DNA of 64,000 nt from Actinomucor elegans (lineage: Eukaryota > Mucoromycota > Mucoromycetes > Mucorales > Mucoraceae). Below the pieces are notes generated by a model. That model ran no database searches and was not told the DNA's origin. It was given only the letters and a program-made list of their open reading frames with translations. Where the stretch lies: positions 434,001 to 498,000 of the forward strand of contig JAMSLZ010000018.1 of the NCBI GenBank assembly GCA_026027325.1, written 5' to 3'. This document shows, one piece after another, positions 53,442-64,000 of this stretch; position 1 is the stretch's first letter, and each line of letters opens with the position of its first letter. A program made the translations under genes and the position numbers.

Positions 53442-55930
53442 ATGAAAATGAATGACGATTTTGTAATGACTATTGATGACGACGACGAGGTCGTCATTGA
53501 TGAAGTCATGGAAGATATATCTGAAGAAGAAAAGGAAGAAGAGCCAAAGCCTATGGATAAAAAGACGGCAAAGAAGCTGAGAAAGCAAGCTAACCGAGAA
53601 CAAAAGCAAGGCATTAAACCTGCTGCTGTCGAGGAAAAGAAGAAGGCAAAGAAGACTGACACTGACGATTTTGATATGAATTTCACCTTTTCCATGGACG
53701 GTGGAGGACGCGGTGCTCAAAACGCTTGGGATTTCACTGCTGCTCGTGGTATGCTCAAGGGCAAGCAGGTACGTACCAAGAATAGATACGTAGTGAGAAA
53801 ATATTTCTTATTTATTGAATACGTTTGATAGGGTGATGCTGATAGAACTTCCATTGACGATATTATTGCCAAGAAGAGACAAGAAGCTAAAGAGTTGAAG
53901 AAAAAGGCCAAGGCAAACGCCGTCAAAGTTGAAGAGGAAGAAGAGGAAGATGATGATGAGGAAGAAGCAGTTAAAGATGATGAGGAAGAGAACGATGAAG
54001 ATTTAGCACTTGATGGTTTTGGTGTAGGTGCTGAAAAGATCGAACAAGAGGATGATGAGGATGATTCTGATAGCGAGACAGAAGAAGAACTTACTGATGA
54101 TGAAACTCAAGATGTACAAGCCAACAGTGATGAAGAGGTTGTGGAAGATGCAGCCGAAGCTCAAGCAAGTATTATTGACAAAATGTATTATGCGTTGAGC
54201 GTAACTAACCTTTATAAAATAGCGTAAAAAAGAGTACTTTGCCGATGAATCGGACGAAGTAAGAAAAGAACACGAGTCTTTTGCTTCCATGAATTTGTCG
54301 CGTCCTATTCTCAAAGGGTTGTCTAATGTTGGCTTTGTTAAGCCTACCGACATTCAATCACGCACTATTCCTATCGCTTTGATGGGTAAGGATATCTGTG
54401 GTGGTGCCGTGACAGGTTCTGGTAAAACAGCTGCTTTCATTGTACCTATCTTGGAGCGTCTTTTGTATAGACCTCGTCAAACACCCACAACCCGTGTTTT
54501 GATTCTCTGCCCTACTCGTGAATTGGCTGCCCAAGTACATAGTGTTGCAGTCAAATTGGCTAACTATACTGACATCTCTTTCTGTCTTTGTGTGGGTGGT
54601 TTGAGCGTCAAGACACAAGAGCAAGAGCTCAAATTGAAGCCTGATGTCGTTGTTGCTACTCCAGGTCGTTTGATTGACCATGTTCGTAACTCCACTGGTT
54701 TCCACTTGGATGCTTGTGAGATCTTGGTTATGGATGAAGCTGATCGGTAAGGAAAAACTTTATTAGAATAACAAATGAATTACTAACGATATTCATAGTA
54801 TGCTCGAAGACGGTTTTGCTGATGAATTGGGTGAAATTATCAAAGCTTGTCCTAGATCTAGACAAACTATGCTCTTTTCAGCTACCATGACTGATAACGT
54901 AGACCAATTGGTCCGTATGTCTTTAAATAATCCTGTCCGTTTGTTCGTGGATCCCAGTAACCAAGCTGCTTCGCGTCTTATTCAAGAATTCGTTCGTATT
55001 CGTCAGACACGTGAATCAGATCGTTCAGCCGTCTTATTGGCATTATGTCGCAAGACCTTTAAGAAAAAAGTCATTGTCTTTTTCAGATCCAAAGCTGCTG
55101 CTCATCAGATGAAGATCTTGTTTGGTTTAATGGGTCTCTCAGCTGCTGAATTGCACGGTAATTTGACACAAGAACAACGTTTAGAAGCATTAGAACGATT
55201 CAGAGACAACGAGGTCGATTATCTGTTAGCAACTGATTTGGCTGCTAGAGGTCTCGATATTAAGGGCATTGAAACTGTCATTAATTACAACATGCCTACA
55301 CAATTCGCACAATATCTTCATCGTGTGGGTCGTACCGCAAGAGCCGGTCGCAATGGTCGCTCTGTTACTTTAGTTGGTGAAGCGGATCGTAAGATGTTAA
55401 AAATGGCTATCAAATCCTCTGTAGGTGCTCAAGTCAAGAACCGTGTGGTGAATCACGACTTGATTCAAAGATACAAGCAAAAAGTCGAAAGTTTAGGACC
55501 CCAAATTAAGGAAGTCCTTGCCGAAGAAAAGCAAGAGCGTGCTATTAGAAATGCAGAGATGCAACTGAAAAAGAGTGAAAACATGCTTCTTCATGGTGCT
55601 GAAATTTATGCTAGACCTGCTAGAACATGGTTCCAAACTGAAACTGAAAAGAAAAACTCCAAAAACGCCGGTAAAGCTGATCATCGTGCCAAGTTTGGAA
55701 TCGAAGAACCAGCAGCAGATGCTAAACCCAAGGAAAAGCGCGGCAAATACGATGGCATGAGCCGTCAAAAGAGAAGACGTTTGCAAGCTATGGAAGATGA
55801 CGATGCTGAGGAAGATGGCCGTTTACAAAAGGCAGCAGCTAGAGCAGCCAAGAAATCATCACGACCAGCTCCAATCACCAAGATGAGAACACCAAAGGCT
55901 GCCAATGGAAAGAAGAAGGGAAAGAAATAA
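53442..55930 (+). CDS. DRS1: DEAD-box RNA helicase Drs1/DDX27
   Basis: Four exons (53442-53768, 53832-54164, 54223-54746, 54799-55930) give 771 residues. Drs1 works in 27S pre-rRNA processing and 60S assembly in the nucleolus. The N-terminal 220 residues are acidic and lysine-rich. The helicase core has [11 protein letters not shown] (motif I), PTRELA (Ia), DEAD (II), SAT (III) and [11 protein letters not shown] (VI). The Drs1-specific C-terminus is clear: [18 protein letters not shown] followed by [18 protein letters not shown]. The second intron only restores the frame if its donor is GC: exon ends CAA, intron begins GCAAGT at 54165 and ends TAG at 54222, 58 nt, with a GTAACTAAC branch region. 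Confidence 0.94.
54165..54222 (+). other. GC-AG intron of DRS1
   Basis: No GT donor in the neighbourhood gives a usable length and phase. The GCAAGT donor, 58-nt length, branch sequence ACTAAC and TAG acceptor are all normal for the rare GC-AG class, and the flanking protein joins as [12 protein letters not shown]. Confidence 0.75.
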
Positions 55931-56234
55931 AACTTAGATATATTCATATACACACAATCTCATTGAAATAATAAAACATTTGTATAATATCATATAACAG
56001 CTTTGAATAGTCCATAATTCTTGGTTCCCAACCAAATCTCCTTTAGATTTCGATACAATACACTTTCAATAACAAAACAATAGTCTATCTTTAATGTAAT
56101 ATCGCTTGACACAAACTAAAATCTTTTATACGTTTTTTTTTGGTTTAATTGGTGGCATTTTGAAGTTGTAAAAGAGGTGCAAAAAGTGAAAGGTCGACTT
56201 TATAGCTGTATACATGTATATATATAAATATTGT
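55931..56234. other. Convergent intergenic region
   Basis: The 3' ends of DRS1 and of ATP synthase g meet here. AATAAAA at about 55969 is a likely DRS1 polyadenylation signal. Confidence 0.55.
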
Positions 56235-56670
56235 TTAGTGTTCGTGAGATTCCTCAGACTTGACATTGTAACCAATCAAGTTTCTACGACCAACGATCTC
56301 ACCAATGAGGAAGAAGGTATAAATTTCAGCGAAAATGACACCACCCTTGGCTACATCAGAGAACTTTAAGCTCTTGAGGTTCTTGATCTTTAAAGTCTCT
56401 TGGAGGGTTTGTTGGGCTTGAGAAAATTGTGCGCCAGTAGGGAAAGCCATACCTTCCTTGGTATAGACTTGCTTGGCAACCTCGACAGCAACCTTGGCGT
56501 TATAAACGACAGGCTTTTGGAGAGCTGTCATTAGAAAAAAATGAGTTAGTTAAACAATTGCCCTGGCGCGTATTCCTCTCGAGATCCTCGAGCTTTTGAA
56601 TGATTCAATAATATTTACCAACAAGCTTGTTGAGATAAGTTTGAGCACAGCCGATGAACTTGGAAGCCAT
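56235..56670 (-). CDS. ATP20: Mitochondrial ATP synthase subunit g
   Basis: Two exons (56670-56619 and 56524-56235) give 113 residues. Subunit g is a small membrane component of the Fo sector that stabilises ATP synthase dimers and cristae. The start MASKFIGCAQTYLNKLV is followed across the 94-nt intron by ALQKPVVYNAKVAVEVAKQV, and near the C-terminus by GGVIFAEIYTFFLIGEIVGR, a membrane helix with the GxxxG-like Gly/Glu pattern of the family. The gene is divergent from the small membrane protein at 56917, sharing a promoter region of about 245 bases. Confidence 0.88.
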
Positions 56671-56916
56671 TACGAATATATATATGTATCAAGCGGAGAA
56701 GGGAAGGTTTTAATAAGAGAGAGCCCTACTAAAAGTGTTTATTATGTTGAGGGGTACGCTTCACTGAGATCAGCGGGGGTAGAAAAATCTTTTTCTCGCC
56801 TCGATTCAATTTCCGCCGATAGCTGTGACGTCGCCTTAGCAACACGCCTTGGTAACGGCCCTGAAAGATCTCAACCTGGATCTCTTTTAATCTGTCAATT
56901 TAAACATATTACAAGC

Positions 56917-57144
56917 ATGTTTTCAGCGATAAAGAACAATATCTACCCAGCAATTGCGCTCATGATCTTGCCTTGCGGATACTTTATTGGTACCGAATTA
57001 AGAGAAAGAAATGATGCTAAAAAGATGCTACAACAAGTTGATCAAGTTCCTGATCAAGAGCAAATTGAAAAATTAAGACAACAACTCGAGGCTTTGAAAG
57101 AAGAACGTGAAATGGTTCTGTCAAAGATTCAGAAGCCTGAATAA
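56917..57144 (+). CDS. Small single-pass membrane protein with coiled coil
   Basis: A 75-residue intronless frame. Residues 9-26 form a membrane segment (IYPAIALMILPCGYFIG); the rest is charged and helical (QIEKLRQQLEALKEEREMVL). It resembles small mitochondrial or ER membrane proteins in layout, but I do not recognise it. The frame stays open upstream to 56596, giving up to 182 residues; that extension crosses the ATP synthase g gene on the other strand and reads unlike protein, so I take Met at 56917. Confidence 0.6.
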   Translation: MFSAIKNNIYPAIALMILPCGYFIGTELRERNDAKKMLQQVDQVPDQEQIEKLRQQLEALKEEREMVLSKIQKPE

Positions 57145-57661
57145 ACGTAGGCAGCCCGTTTATCCAATGATACCCTTAATGAATTAGATCCAATAAATAA
57201 ACGTTCGGTTTTAACGTCTTCTATGTGACACCTGTGATATAAAGTGATGCTATATTCTAGATCTAAACCTATTCTCGGTAGTACTGGCTTACGTTTGTAA
57301 ACAAAAAAAAAGGCGGTAAGACAAGCTTCTAATTCTTTGAGAGGGTCAATGCATATTGATTTGGTATAGATACGACGCGATTATATGTCTAAATGGCTGA
57401 TTTGCTCAGAAATTTTTGTAGTACTACTGCCACTTCCATAATCTAGCGTTATCCCGAGTATTACCTATAAACATTTGGCTTTTGTTTGTTGATTACACTA
57501 TATGCTATCTCCTATTCGGGCTTTAGTAAATCTTGCATCTCTCTTTATAGCCCCTCTGCTTTCACAAGGCATCTCATTGAATATAGTGCACAGCTTTCCC
57601 TCTCTTTATTTTGCTTTTCTTCCTGTTATCTTTCACTTTGCCCCACTCAGTCTTGCCTTAT
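57145..57661. other. Intergenic region
   Basis: No gene is supported. A CT-rich stretch at about 57530-57620 probably belongs to the promoter or leader of the next gene. A-run at 57301-57311. Confidence 0.55.
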
Positions 57662-58960
57662 ATGTTAAAACAATCAACTAGCCAACGCCATACTCATTTG
57701 TATGATAAAGTACGGCGCGATTTATTTGAACAAGAGCAAGACAGTAATACAAGAAATGTGCAAATTCCTTCTATTACTACCATTTGTCTTCTTCAAATTC
57801 AAGCGTATGTTATTCAGATGCTTGCCAATCTGCCACCGAAAGTAAACAGGTCAGCGACGCCCACATCTTCTTCCTCTATTTACTATTTGGTTCAACAAAG
57901 AAAGATGCATACAATTACATCTCTAAGATCGCTTATCAGACAATGTATGCGGTGGGTATTACTCATTATTTTGTTCCTATTGGACAATGTCGCGCGTATT
58001 TTGAACGTAGAACGCGAAATGTCTGGTTTTGCGCGTCAAGATGACAATAAGTCTAGCAATGGTACTGTTACTACTGCTGCTGCTGCTTTAACTAAAAGAT
58101 CAAATTATGAGCAAGAAGATGAAAAAGACGACTGCAATCGATCTTATACCGATACTAATACGTATCATGATGATTACTATATGGATCATCAACAAAAGAA
58201 GCAATATCATCATGATCTATGCGCCAACAATAACACAGGTGAAATCTCGGAACCAGCTTCACCGACCCAAACTGTAAAACGTAACAATCAATTGGTATCA
58301 CCTTCCTCTCCAATGAGCTCGCCTACTCCAAACTTTGTCGTGCGTCAAAGAAAGACCTCTTCTAATGCGCCTAGCAAGCCTGCTGATGAATCGCCAGTCC
58401 TTAGTCCTTCTCGTGCAACTCGCACAGGCCACATTCGGTCTCTTTCCAATAACATGGTGGATAAGGCTAATTCACAGCAGAAACTGCGTCGTGTCACAGC
58501 TCAGCGTGAAATTACTGTTCAGAGCGCTGTATTGCCTATTCAACCCAAAACAAAACACCATCATCATCATCACCATCACACACACAAAAAGCCTCCTATT
58601 GCGTCGTCAACAGCGAATTCAGTGGCTTCGCGTTCATCTTCTGAATCTTCTACGGCGATTACTGTATCAGGCCACGAGTTCTTGCATCGTCCTCGAATGC
58701 AAAAAACTATGTCCTTATCTACTGCTCAACAATATCAGCAGCAACAGCAGCAGCAGAACGAGGTAAATTTAAGGAGCATGGGTGATTAGGAGAAAGAGAG
58801 TTTATTAATGGTTTAACATAAGCTGCATAGTGCAAATATTCAAGACAATATTTCATTGATCCAAAAGTCGCGTCAAGACCATTTGAAAGATGCTGTACAG
58901 CCTGTTCAACAACAACAACAACAGCCTCATCATCTCACTAGTCCTTCTTGGAAATCCTAG
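57662..58960 (+). CDS. Low-complexity protein with one membrane segment, unknown
   Basis: Two exons (57662-58762 and 58823-58960) give 412 residues. A hydrophobic stretch (RWVLLIILFLLDNVARIL) lies at about residues 98-115. The rest is disordered: Ser/Pro-rich segments with SPS and SPT sites that look like kinase targets, an eight-histidine run (encoded near 58557-58578), and glutamine runs at both ends of the last intron. The family is not recognised. An in-frame Met at 57611 would add 17 residues of Phe/Leu/Pro; I prefer 57662. Confidence 0.7.
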
Positions 58961-59232
58961 TGTGTTTCAGTATTAGTTTCCCCTATTTAAATAAACCTCC
59001 CCCCCCCCCCTCTTCTATTGTAGTATCTTTAGTATATTGCCACCAGGACGCCAAGAGTAGTAGTAATTGACATGATATAGGAGAGTGTAGTCGTGAAAAT
59101 CAGTTGGAATAGTTACATTTGAACGATTTTGTCTCACCAAACAGTTCATAATAAGATTGAGTTACATCAATTAATAAGTGCTGTGATATATTCTAATTTG
59201 ATTGCCCTTTTCTTCTTCTTTTTAAACTAAAA

Positions 59233-60373
59233 ATGCTCTCTACATCTACATCTACGTCTACAAACAATCAATCAGATGAAGCTACTTGGACTGCTTTTAA
59301 AACTAAGCGCACCAATGTAGAACTGTATACAGACAATGCAGTCATCATGTATGTACCTACCTCTGTTGGAGTCAGAGGAAGTGCACAGATCCGCAAGTTC
59401 TTTTTACACCCTCAGTTCTCGGAAAAGGTGAACCCTGTTCAAGAAGTCGTATATAATACAGTCCAATCCAATCATAGACTGATTGAAGAAGCTATCTGGA
59501 CTATTCACTTTCACAGTGGCGAATGCAAATGGCTTTTGCCTCATACTGAAGAGAGATACTTGGTAAGCCAAAAAGTTTTTTTTAATATCAATTCAATGCG
59601 TTGATTGGCTCGAATCATATTAATCATTACCATTAGATGAATGCTACCATCAAGTTTCTTATGGTAAGTACCAATTATTCATACAGAAGCTCAGCTGTAA
59701 CCCCATTCCACTGTTAGACTACGTCTGTTGCCTTTGACAAGGATAGCCACAAGATTGAATCAATTCGGTATTCTTGGGATCAAGCTTGTGTATTGAAGCA
59801 ACTACGCGTTATTTCTGATAGAGTCCAATGGCCTGTTATTGGAGAGCAACAAATTGAAACACTTCGTTCACCTGAAACTGTCCAATTGAAGGGACTTAAT
59901 GATGAAACAATTGATTTGGATCATCAAAAGGTATGTAATTTTCTCTATTGATTGACAGGATCAAGCCGAACTGACCAATGTCTTTAGACTCAAAAGGAAC
60001 AAGACAAAAACCAGTTCAGTAAGTATAAATATACGCGCAAATTCGATCACGGTTGGATTTGATCACTAATACCATATTATCAGTACCTGGTAGAATCTTT
60101 GGTCCCGTCGATCCTAAAGATCAAGTGCGTCAGCCCGTGCGTCATCCAGAGCCCAACGCACCTCCTGCTCGTAACATCTTTACTTATGTGCCTCCAGCTC
60201 AACGTCCTCTGGTAGCTCCAACCAACAAGCTCAACTCGAGCTTTTCATTTACGCACGATGATGGCAGCGCAAACAAGATAAGTTCAAAACTATCGCAAAC
60301 TAATCTCACACAATCCAAAAGTCTGCCTGCTGGTAAAGTAACACCCAAGGTTTCACGTAATATCTTTGGTTAA
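59233..60373 (+). CDS. NTF2-like domain protein
   Basis: Five exons (59233-59562, 59637-59663, 59718-59930, 59988-60018, 60084-60373) give 296 residues with matching phases. Residues about 15-165 form an NTF2-like (cone-fold) domain: VELYTDNAVIMYVPTSVGVRG, FFLHPQFSEKVNPVQE, EAIWTIHFHSGECKWLLP and the strand KIESIRYSWDQACVLKQL. The C-terminal half is disordered and basic, with PGRIFGPVDPKDQ and a final SRNIFG that echoes an internal ARNIFTYVPPAQ. Such proteins occur across fungi without a settled function; ligand binding is possible but not shown. The stop is 13 bases from the stop of the convergent rhomboid-like gene. Confidence 0.8.
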
Positions 60374-60386
60374 AATAAAGTATACT

Positions 60387-61557
60387 TTATTGTGACCCAC
60401 TACTACCAGTGCTTGGTTCTGAAGAAAGTAAGATCTCAGCTGCACGGTTCAAGTCTGATTTGGATTTGGTCAAGGCAGTTTTGATATCTTGTCTAGAGTA
60501 ATTGGGAAACATAGCAAACATAGTTTCGATATCTTCATTTTTAACAGGAGGGGGTGGAGGTGGGGATCTTGGCATTGTACTACTGGCAGCCGCGTTACGT
60601 GGTGGTTGATATTTGGTCCTACTGCCGGTAGCTAAAATGGGTAAAATGTACTTGGATGTGAATGATCGTACCCATCTTGGAAAGCGCCATTGTTTCAAAG
60701 CATTCACATTATTATACAAAGCTCCTACTGCTAATCCGCAGAAGCAAGGCACTATGGAAGAAGTGAAATTGCCTAGCAGTAACTGAAATAGATGATACAT
60801 GTGAGCTATTCTATTCTCTTCTATCTCTGTATATTCTTACTTGTGCTGCAGCAAGATAAACGTACGTCTTGTCCGATGCATGAATACCGAGAAAGCTTAC
60901 TTGATAACTTGAAGGAACAATCCTTTGGAATTGATACAAGATGGAAAATACAAGCGCATACCTATATATCATACTTTGAGTACAATTGATTGTTCAATTG
61001 AGTGATAAAAAAAAAGATATTTTACGGTCCACTAGTGATTGATTTGAGTCCAAACTTTGAACCTGTGACTAAAGCACCTGTCTGAAGCAAAGTAGACGCG
61101 ACAAATGTGATAAATACTAAGGCCTAATGGTTGTTGAGTCGTTTTTCAGGCAAATAATAATAAAAAAAAGTGGACACCTTACCGCATATCTCGAACTTCC
61201 ATATCTTCTTTCAACAATTTTCAGCTTGTATATTAACCAAATACCTACTACTGTTGTGCCAATGCTATTGAATGCCCAATGTGAAGTAACTAATCGCCAA
61301 AACTGCTCATCTTGTTACAAAATCTCGGCATTGCTGTCTATCAAGTCTAGTTTACCTGGCCCTGGGTAATTATACTCGAAAGCTCAAGTTCTAGCAGAGG
61401 CTTTGCATCGAACACAGCAGCTAACGCGGAACATCCACCTACAATAGGTACCAAAAACTTGGTCACAGGTGCGTTTCGAAAACCTAGTACGGTATTAGTT
61501 TATATTCTAGATAGATATATCAATTGGATCTCTACCTGAAGGTCCATCAGCATCCAT
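60387..61557 (-). CDS. Rhomboid-like ER membrane protein with CUE/UBA domain (UBAC2/Dsc2 type)
   Basis: Six exons (61557-61536, 61483-61356, 61302-61183, 61123-61026, 60961-60841, 60782-60387) give 294 residues. The membrane part follows the derlin/rhomboid pseudoprotease pattern: GFRNAPVTKFLVPIVGGCS, FWRLVTSHWAFNS, then LLLGNFTSSIVPCFCGLAVG. No catalytic Ser-His pair is seen. A polyproline stretch (SPPPPPPV) leads to a C-terminal ubiquitin-binding helix bundle (about residues 245-290, DIETMFAMFPNYSRQDIKTA), CUE-like with the MFP motif. Members such as UBAC2 or yeast-type Dsc2 act in ER-associated ubiquitin ligase complexes. Which of the two is the orthologue is not decided. Confidence 0.82.
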
Positions 61558-61682
61558 ATTATTGTAGTTTAATATGTAAAGAAGTTCTTTATTAGGGTAT
61601 TCTATGTATCTTCTTTTTTTTTTTTTTTTAACAAAAGAAGAAAAAAGAACAGAAATAACCCAACATACTTGAAAAACAATAA
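61558..61682. other. Short promoter region with T-run
   Basis: Between the rhomboid-like gene start and the ATPase stop, containing a T-run at 61614-61629. Confidence 0.5.
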
Positions 61683-64000
61683 TTAATAGCCCCGATAACC
61701 TTCCTGCCGCTCATCCCATTGGAGCGCGTGTTCTTGATTAAATCGTTCTGCTCGCGTCGATTCCTTGCCTTGCTTCATCTTTTGAAGTGAAGCAGATAAA
61801 GTAGGTTTCTTTTTGACAATAGCGTTGTATGAATGGTGCCTGTTCCATAAGCGAATAGTCAAGACTTTGACCAAATCCACCAATACAAAAGTCACCAAAG
61901 CAATAGCCACAATGATAATACCACGTACCCAACCAATACCTTCAACTCGCGCATCACCAACCACCCCATACACTGATAAAACGAGCGCAATCACCTGTGT
62001 GCCGAGGACTACTACTGTGAACGGCCATGAAGGTAAGCTCTTCCAGCAAAAATCTTCTGTTCGTGTAGAGAAGATGATGAAATGAGGAGCTAAGTGTATC
62101 ATACGGTTAATATATTATACATGTAGCGTATAAAGGATGCTTACCACAAGAAATATGAAGGTACATGATAGTATATAGTTGTCCCTCGGTTACTTTCAAT
62201 ACATCTCTAAAAATGTAAAAGTGGGCAAAAGAGAATATAGACAAGAACAACGCTAATACAGTGGATAGCACTACCAGCAGACGAAGACGCCAAACATTCG
62301 GCCGTTTGGATATAGTAACATTATCGATTGTCATGATCATAGTAGCTGCATCGTTTAATACTGAGATCAAGATTAAAAAGATAGGTGGCATAGACCAATC
62401 CTCGGCCAACGTAATTACGAAGAAAAAGATCAAAAAATGAATAGTAGAAGCAATACGATACAGAGCATAAGACTGAAGACGCTGGAAGATAGCACGTGAA
62501 GTCTTGATACCATCAATAATAGCAGAAAGACCTGGAGATAATAGAACAATATCTGAAGCAGTACGAGCAGCATCCGTACTACCATGAACAGCTATACCTA
62601 CATTGGCCTTTTTCAAAGCAGGTGCATCATTCACACCGTCACCTGTCATTGCTACAAAGTACCCCTTGTTCTGTAATAATTCTACAACTCTAAACTTGTG
62701 CTCAGGAATCACCCGTGCAAACCCATCCACCTTGAGACATTGTGCAGCAATCTGATCGTCCGATTTGCTCGTGTCTACCAAGCAGCTTGCATCCAGAATG
62801 TCTTGGCCCATTTCTAAACGCTGTGCTACTTCTTTGGCAATGATGGTTTGATCGCCTGTAATCATTTTAACAGTAATACCATAATCAGCACAGTCTTTGA
62901 TCGTCTCTGCTGAATCATGACGCGGAGGATCGATTAAACTAAAGATACCCACAAGCTCCCATTCCTCGGCAGCATCGTCCAGCATTGATTGAGGTTTGGT
63001 ACGTGCAACACCCAACGCTCGTAGCCCCCGGCTGGCGAACTCAATGACGACACGCTCAGCTACGTCCATCGTTTGACCTGAGCTTTGTTTAACCAAATCT
63101 AGAATCACTTGAGGGGCTCCTTTTGCGACCTTGAAAGTGGACTGGGTGCTATTGTCCAATATAGTGGCGCGTGACATCTTCTCTGTGGGATCAAAAGGCT
63201 TGAATGATTTCACCTTGTAGCCTATGACTTGATGTTTCTCTCCAGTAATCTGAGGGTGGTTTTTGGTGGCTGCCGTTCGAATAGCGAATTCGATTGGATC
63301 GCTGGTAGCTGGCTCAGATGAAAGAAAAGCGTACAACAAGATATCATTTTTGGTATAAGATTTGGCGAGATAGGGCTCATCAAAAGTCAACTCGTTCAAT
63401 GTTAATGTGCCAGTCTTATCGCTGCACAAGATGGAAACAGAAGCGAGCTCTTCTACAGCTGTTAGTCTCTTGACAATCACTTGTTTCTTGGCTAGTTGTT
63501 TGGCCCCAATAGCCATTGTTACTGACATGACCGTTGGTAAACCAACAGGAATACTAGTTTTAGCATAAAAATCTATTAATACAGATGGATCATCATTTCA
63601 GGGCTTTACATACGCTGCAATGGTCAATACGACCATCTCTTTCAAAGCTTCTACTGCATCCTCTCCAGTAACAATGCCTGTCTTGATTTTCTTTTCTACC
63701 AAATCGTAGATAAAGATAATAATAACCAAAAAGACAGACAATACTATCAAAAAGTTTCCAATATAATTCACGACCTTTTGGAAATGACCAGCATCTGTTG
63801 TGATCGAAATCAAATTGGCGGCTTTACCAATAAATGTATCCGCGCCGGTACGCACAACGATACCCAATTGCTGTCCTTGCTTGACTGTACTTGATGAATA
63901 AACCAAATCACCTTTCCGTTTGCGAATAGGCAATGATTCTCCAGTTAAAGCGCTCTGATCGATCTGCAGATCGCCTTCTATCTCTTCGCCAGTAGCGCCA
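61683..64000 (-). CDS. P3A-type plasma-membrane H+-ATPase, 5' end cut by the window
   Basis: Three exons are inside the window: 64000-63614 (partial), 63553-62145 and 62089-61683; phases match. The 734 visible residues start just before the actuator motif TGES. They include the PVGLPTVMS helix (M4), the phosphorylation site CSDKTGTLTLN, the nucleotide-binding KGAPQ, TGDQ and MTGDGVNDAP, and the C-terminal membrane helices M5-M10. The enzyme pumps H+ out of the cell and energises nutrient uptake. The TLTLNEL stretch and PHFIIFSTRT between M8 and M9 resemble the class found in protists and early-diverging fungi rather than yeast Pma1. The C-terminal tail after M10 has about 60 residues, is basic, and ends in EGYRGY. 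The N-terminal cytosolic domain and M1-M2 lie beyond the right edge. Confidence 0.92.

Noticed and set aside
53271..53720. 149-codon minus frame over the DRS1 N-terminus
   Set aside because: A shadow of the acidic/lysine-rich helicase exon; the sense protein is clearly Drs1.
56596..56916. N-terminal extension of the small membrane protein to 182 residues
   Set aside because: It overlaps exon 1 of ATP synthase g on the other strand and the shared promoter; composition is unlike the C-terminal part.

Overview
The window is a nuclear fragment from a fungus, most likely an early-diverging one (Mucoromycota, probably Mucorales). The evidence is AT-rich intergenic DNA, many short introns (mostly about 45-70 nt, GT..AG with CTAAC/CTAAT-like branch sites), a mucoralean-type chitin deacetylase, a tuberin/TSC2 homologue, a Pho81-like SPX-ankyrin protein and a P3A proton ATPase. 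There is no bacterial-style operon, CRISPR array or convincing tRNA/rRNA gene. The order was inferred from protein character only; no database was searched.

Layout. 1-3164 is gene-free. 3165-9240: a secreted copper radical oxidase (+), an NADH-cytochrome b5 reductase (-) and a WW/glycine-zipper protein (+). 9999-20884: a Ubp2-type deubiquitinase (-), an Mgr2/ROMO1 protein (+) and a 1,723-residue tuberin-like RapGAP (-). 22954-28474: a second cytochrome b5 reductase (-), a mitochondrial rhomboid protease (-), a Gag-like intronless gene (+) and a six-exon small basic protein (+). 30557-31873: a transcription-regulator-like protein with a conserved C-terminal domain (-). 31874-37278 is a 5.4 kb gene-free stretch rich in repeats. 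37279-46697: chitin deacetylase (+), Pho81-like regulator (+), an unknown 177-residue protein (+) and ribosomal protein uL14/RPL23 (+). 47911-51869: a Sos7-like kinetochore protein (+), a Rab2-type GTPase (-) and a multi-pass membrane protein (-). 53442-60373: Drs1 helicase (+), ATP synthase subunit g (-), a 75-residue membrane protein (+), a low-complexity membrane protein (+) and an NTF2-like protein (+). 60387-64000: a rhomboid-like/CUE protein (-) and a P3A H+-ATPase (-) that runs off the right edge.

The genes are mainly housekeeping and unlinked in function: nutrient signalling (tuberin, Pho81), ubiquitin handling (Ubp2, CUE protein), mitochondria (Mgr2, rhomboid, ATP synthase g), ribosomes (uL14, Drs1), cell wall (chitin deacetylase) and secretion (Rab). 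I rebuilt exon structures by eye. In almost every gene the phases of all junctions agree; the exceptions are one junction in the Ubp2 gene and the 5' end of the membrane protein gene at 51.9 kb.

I found no clear new multi-gene system. The best leads are the Gag-derived gene, a degenerate dispersed repeat shared by the intergenic regions, a PPxY motif inside the Ubp2 homologue, a convergent gene pair whose stop codons overlap, a GC-AG intron in DRS1, and a recurring use of tiny first exons.
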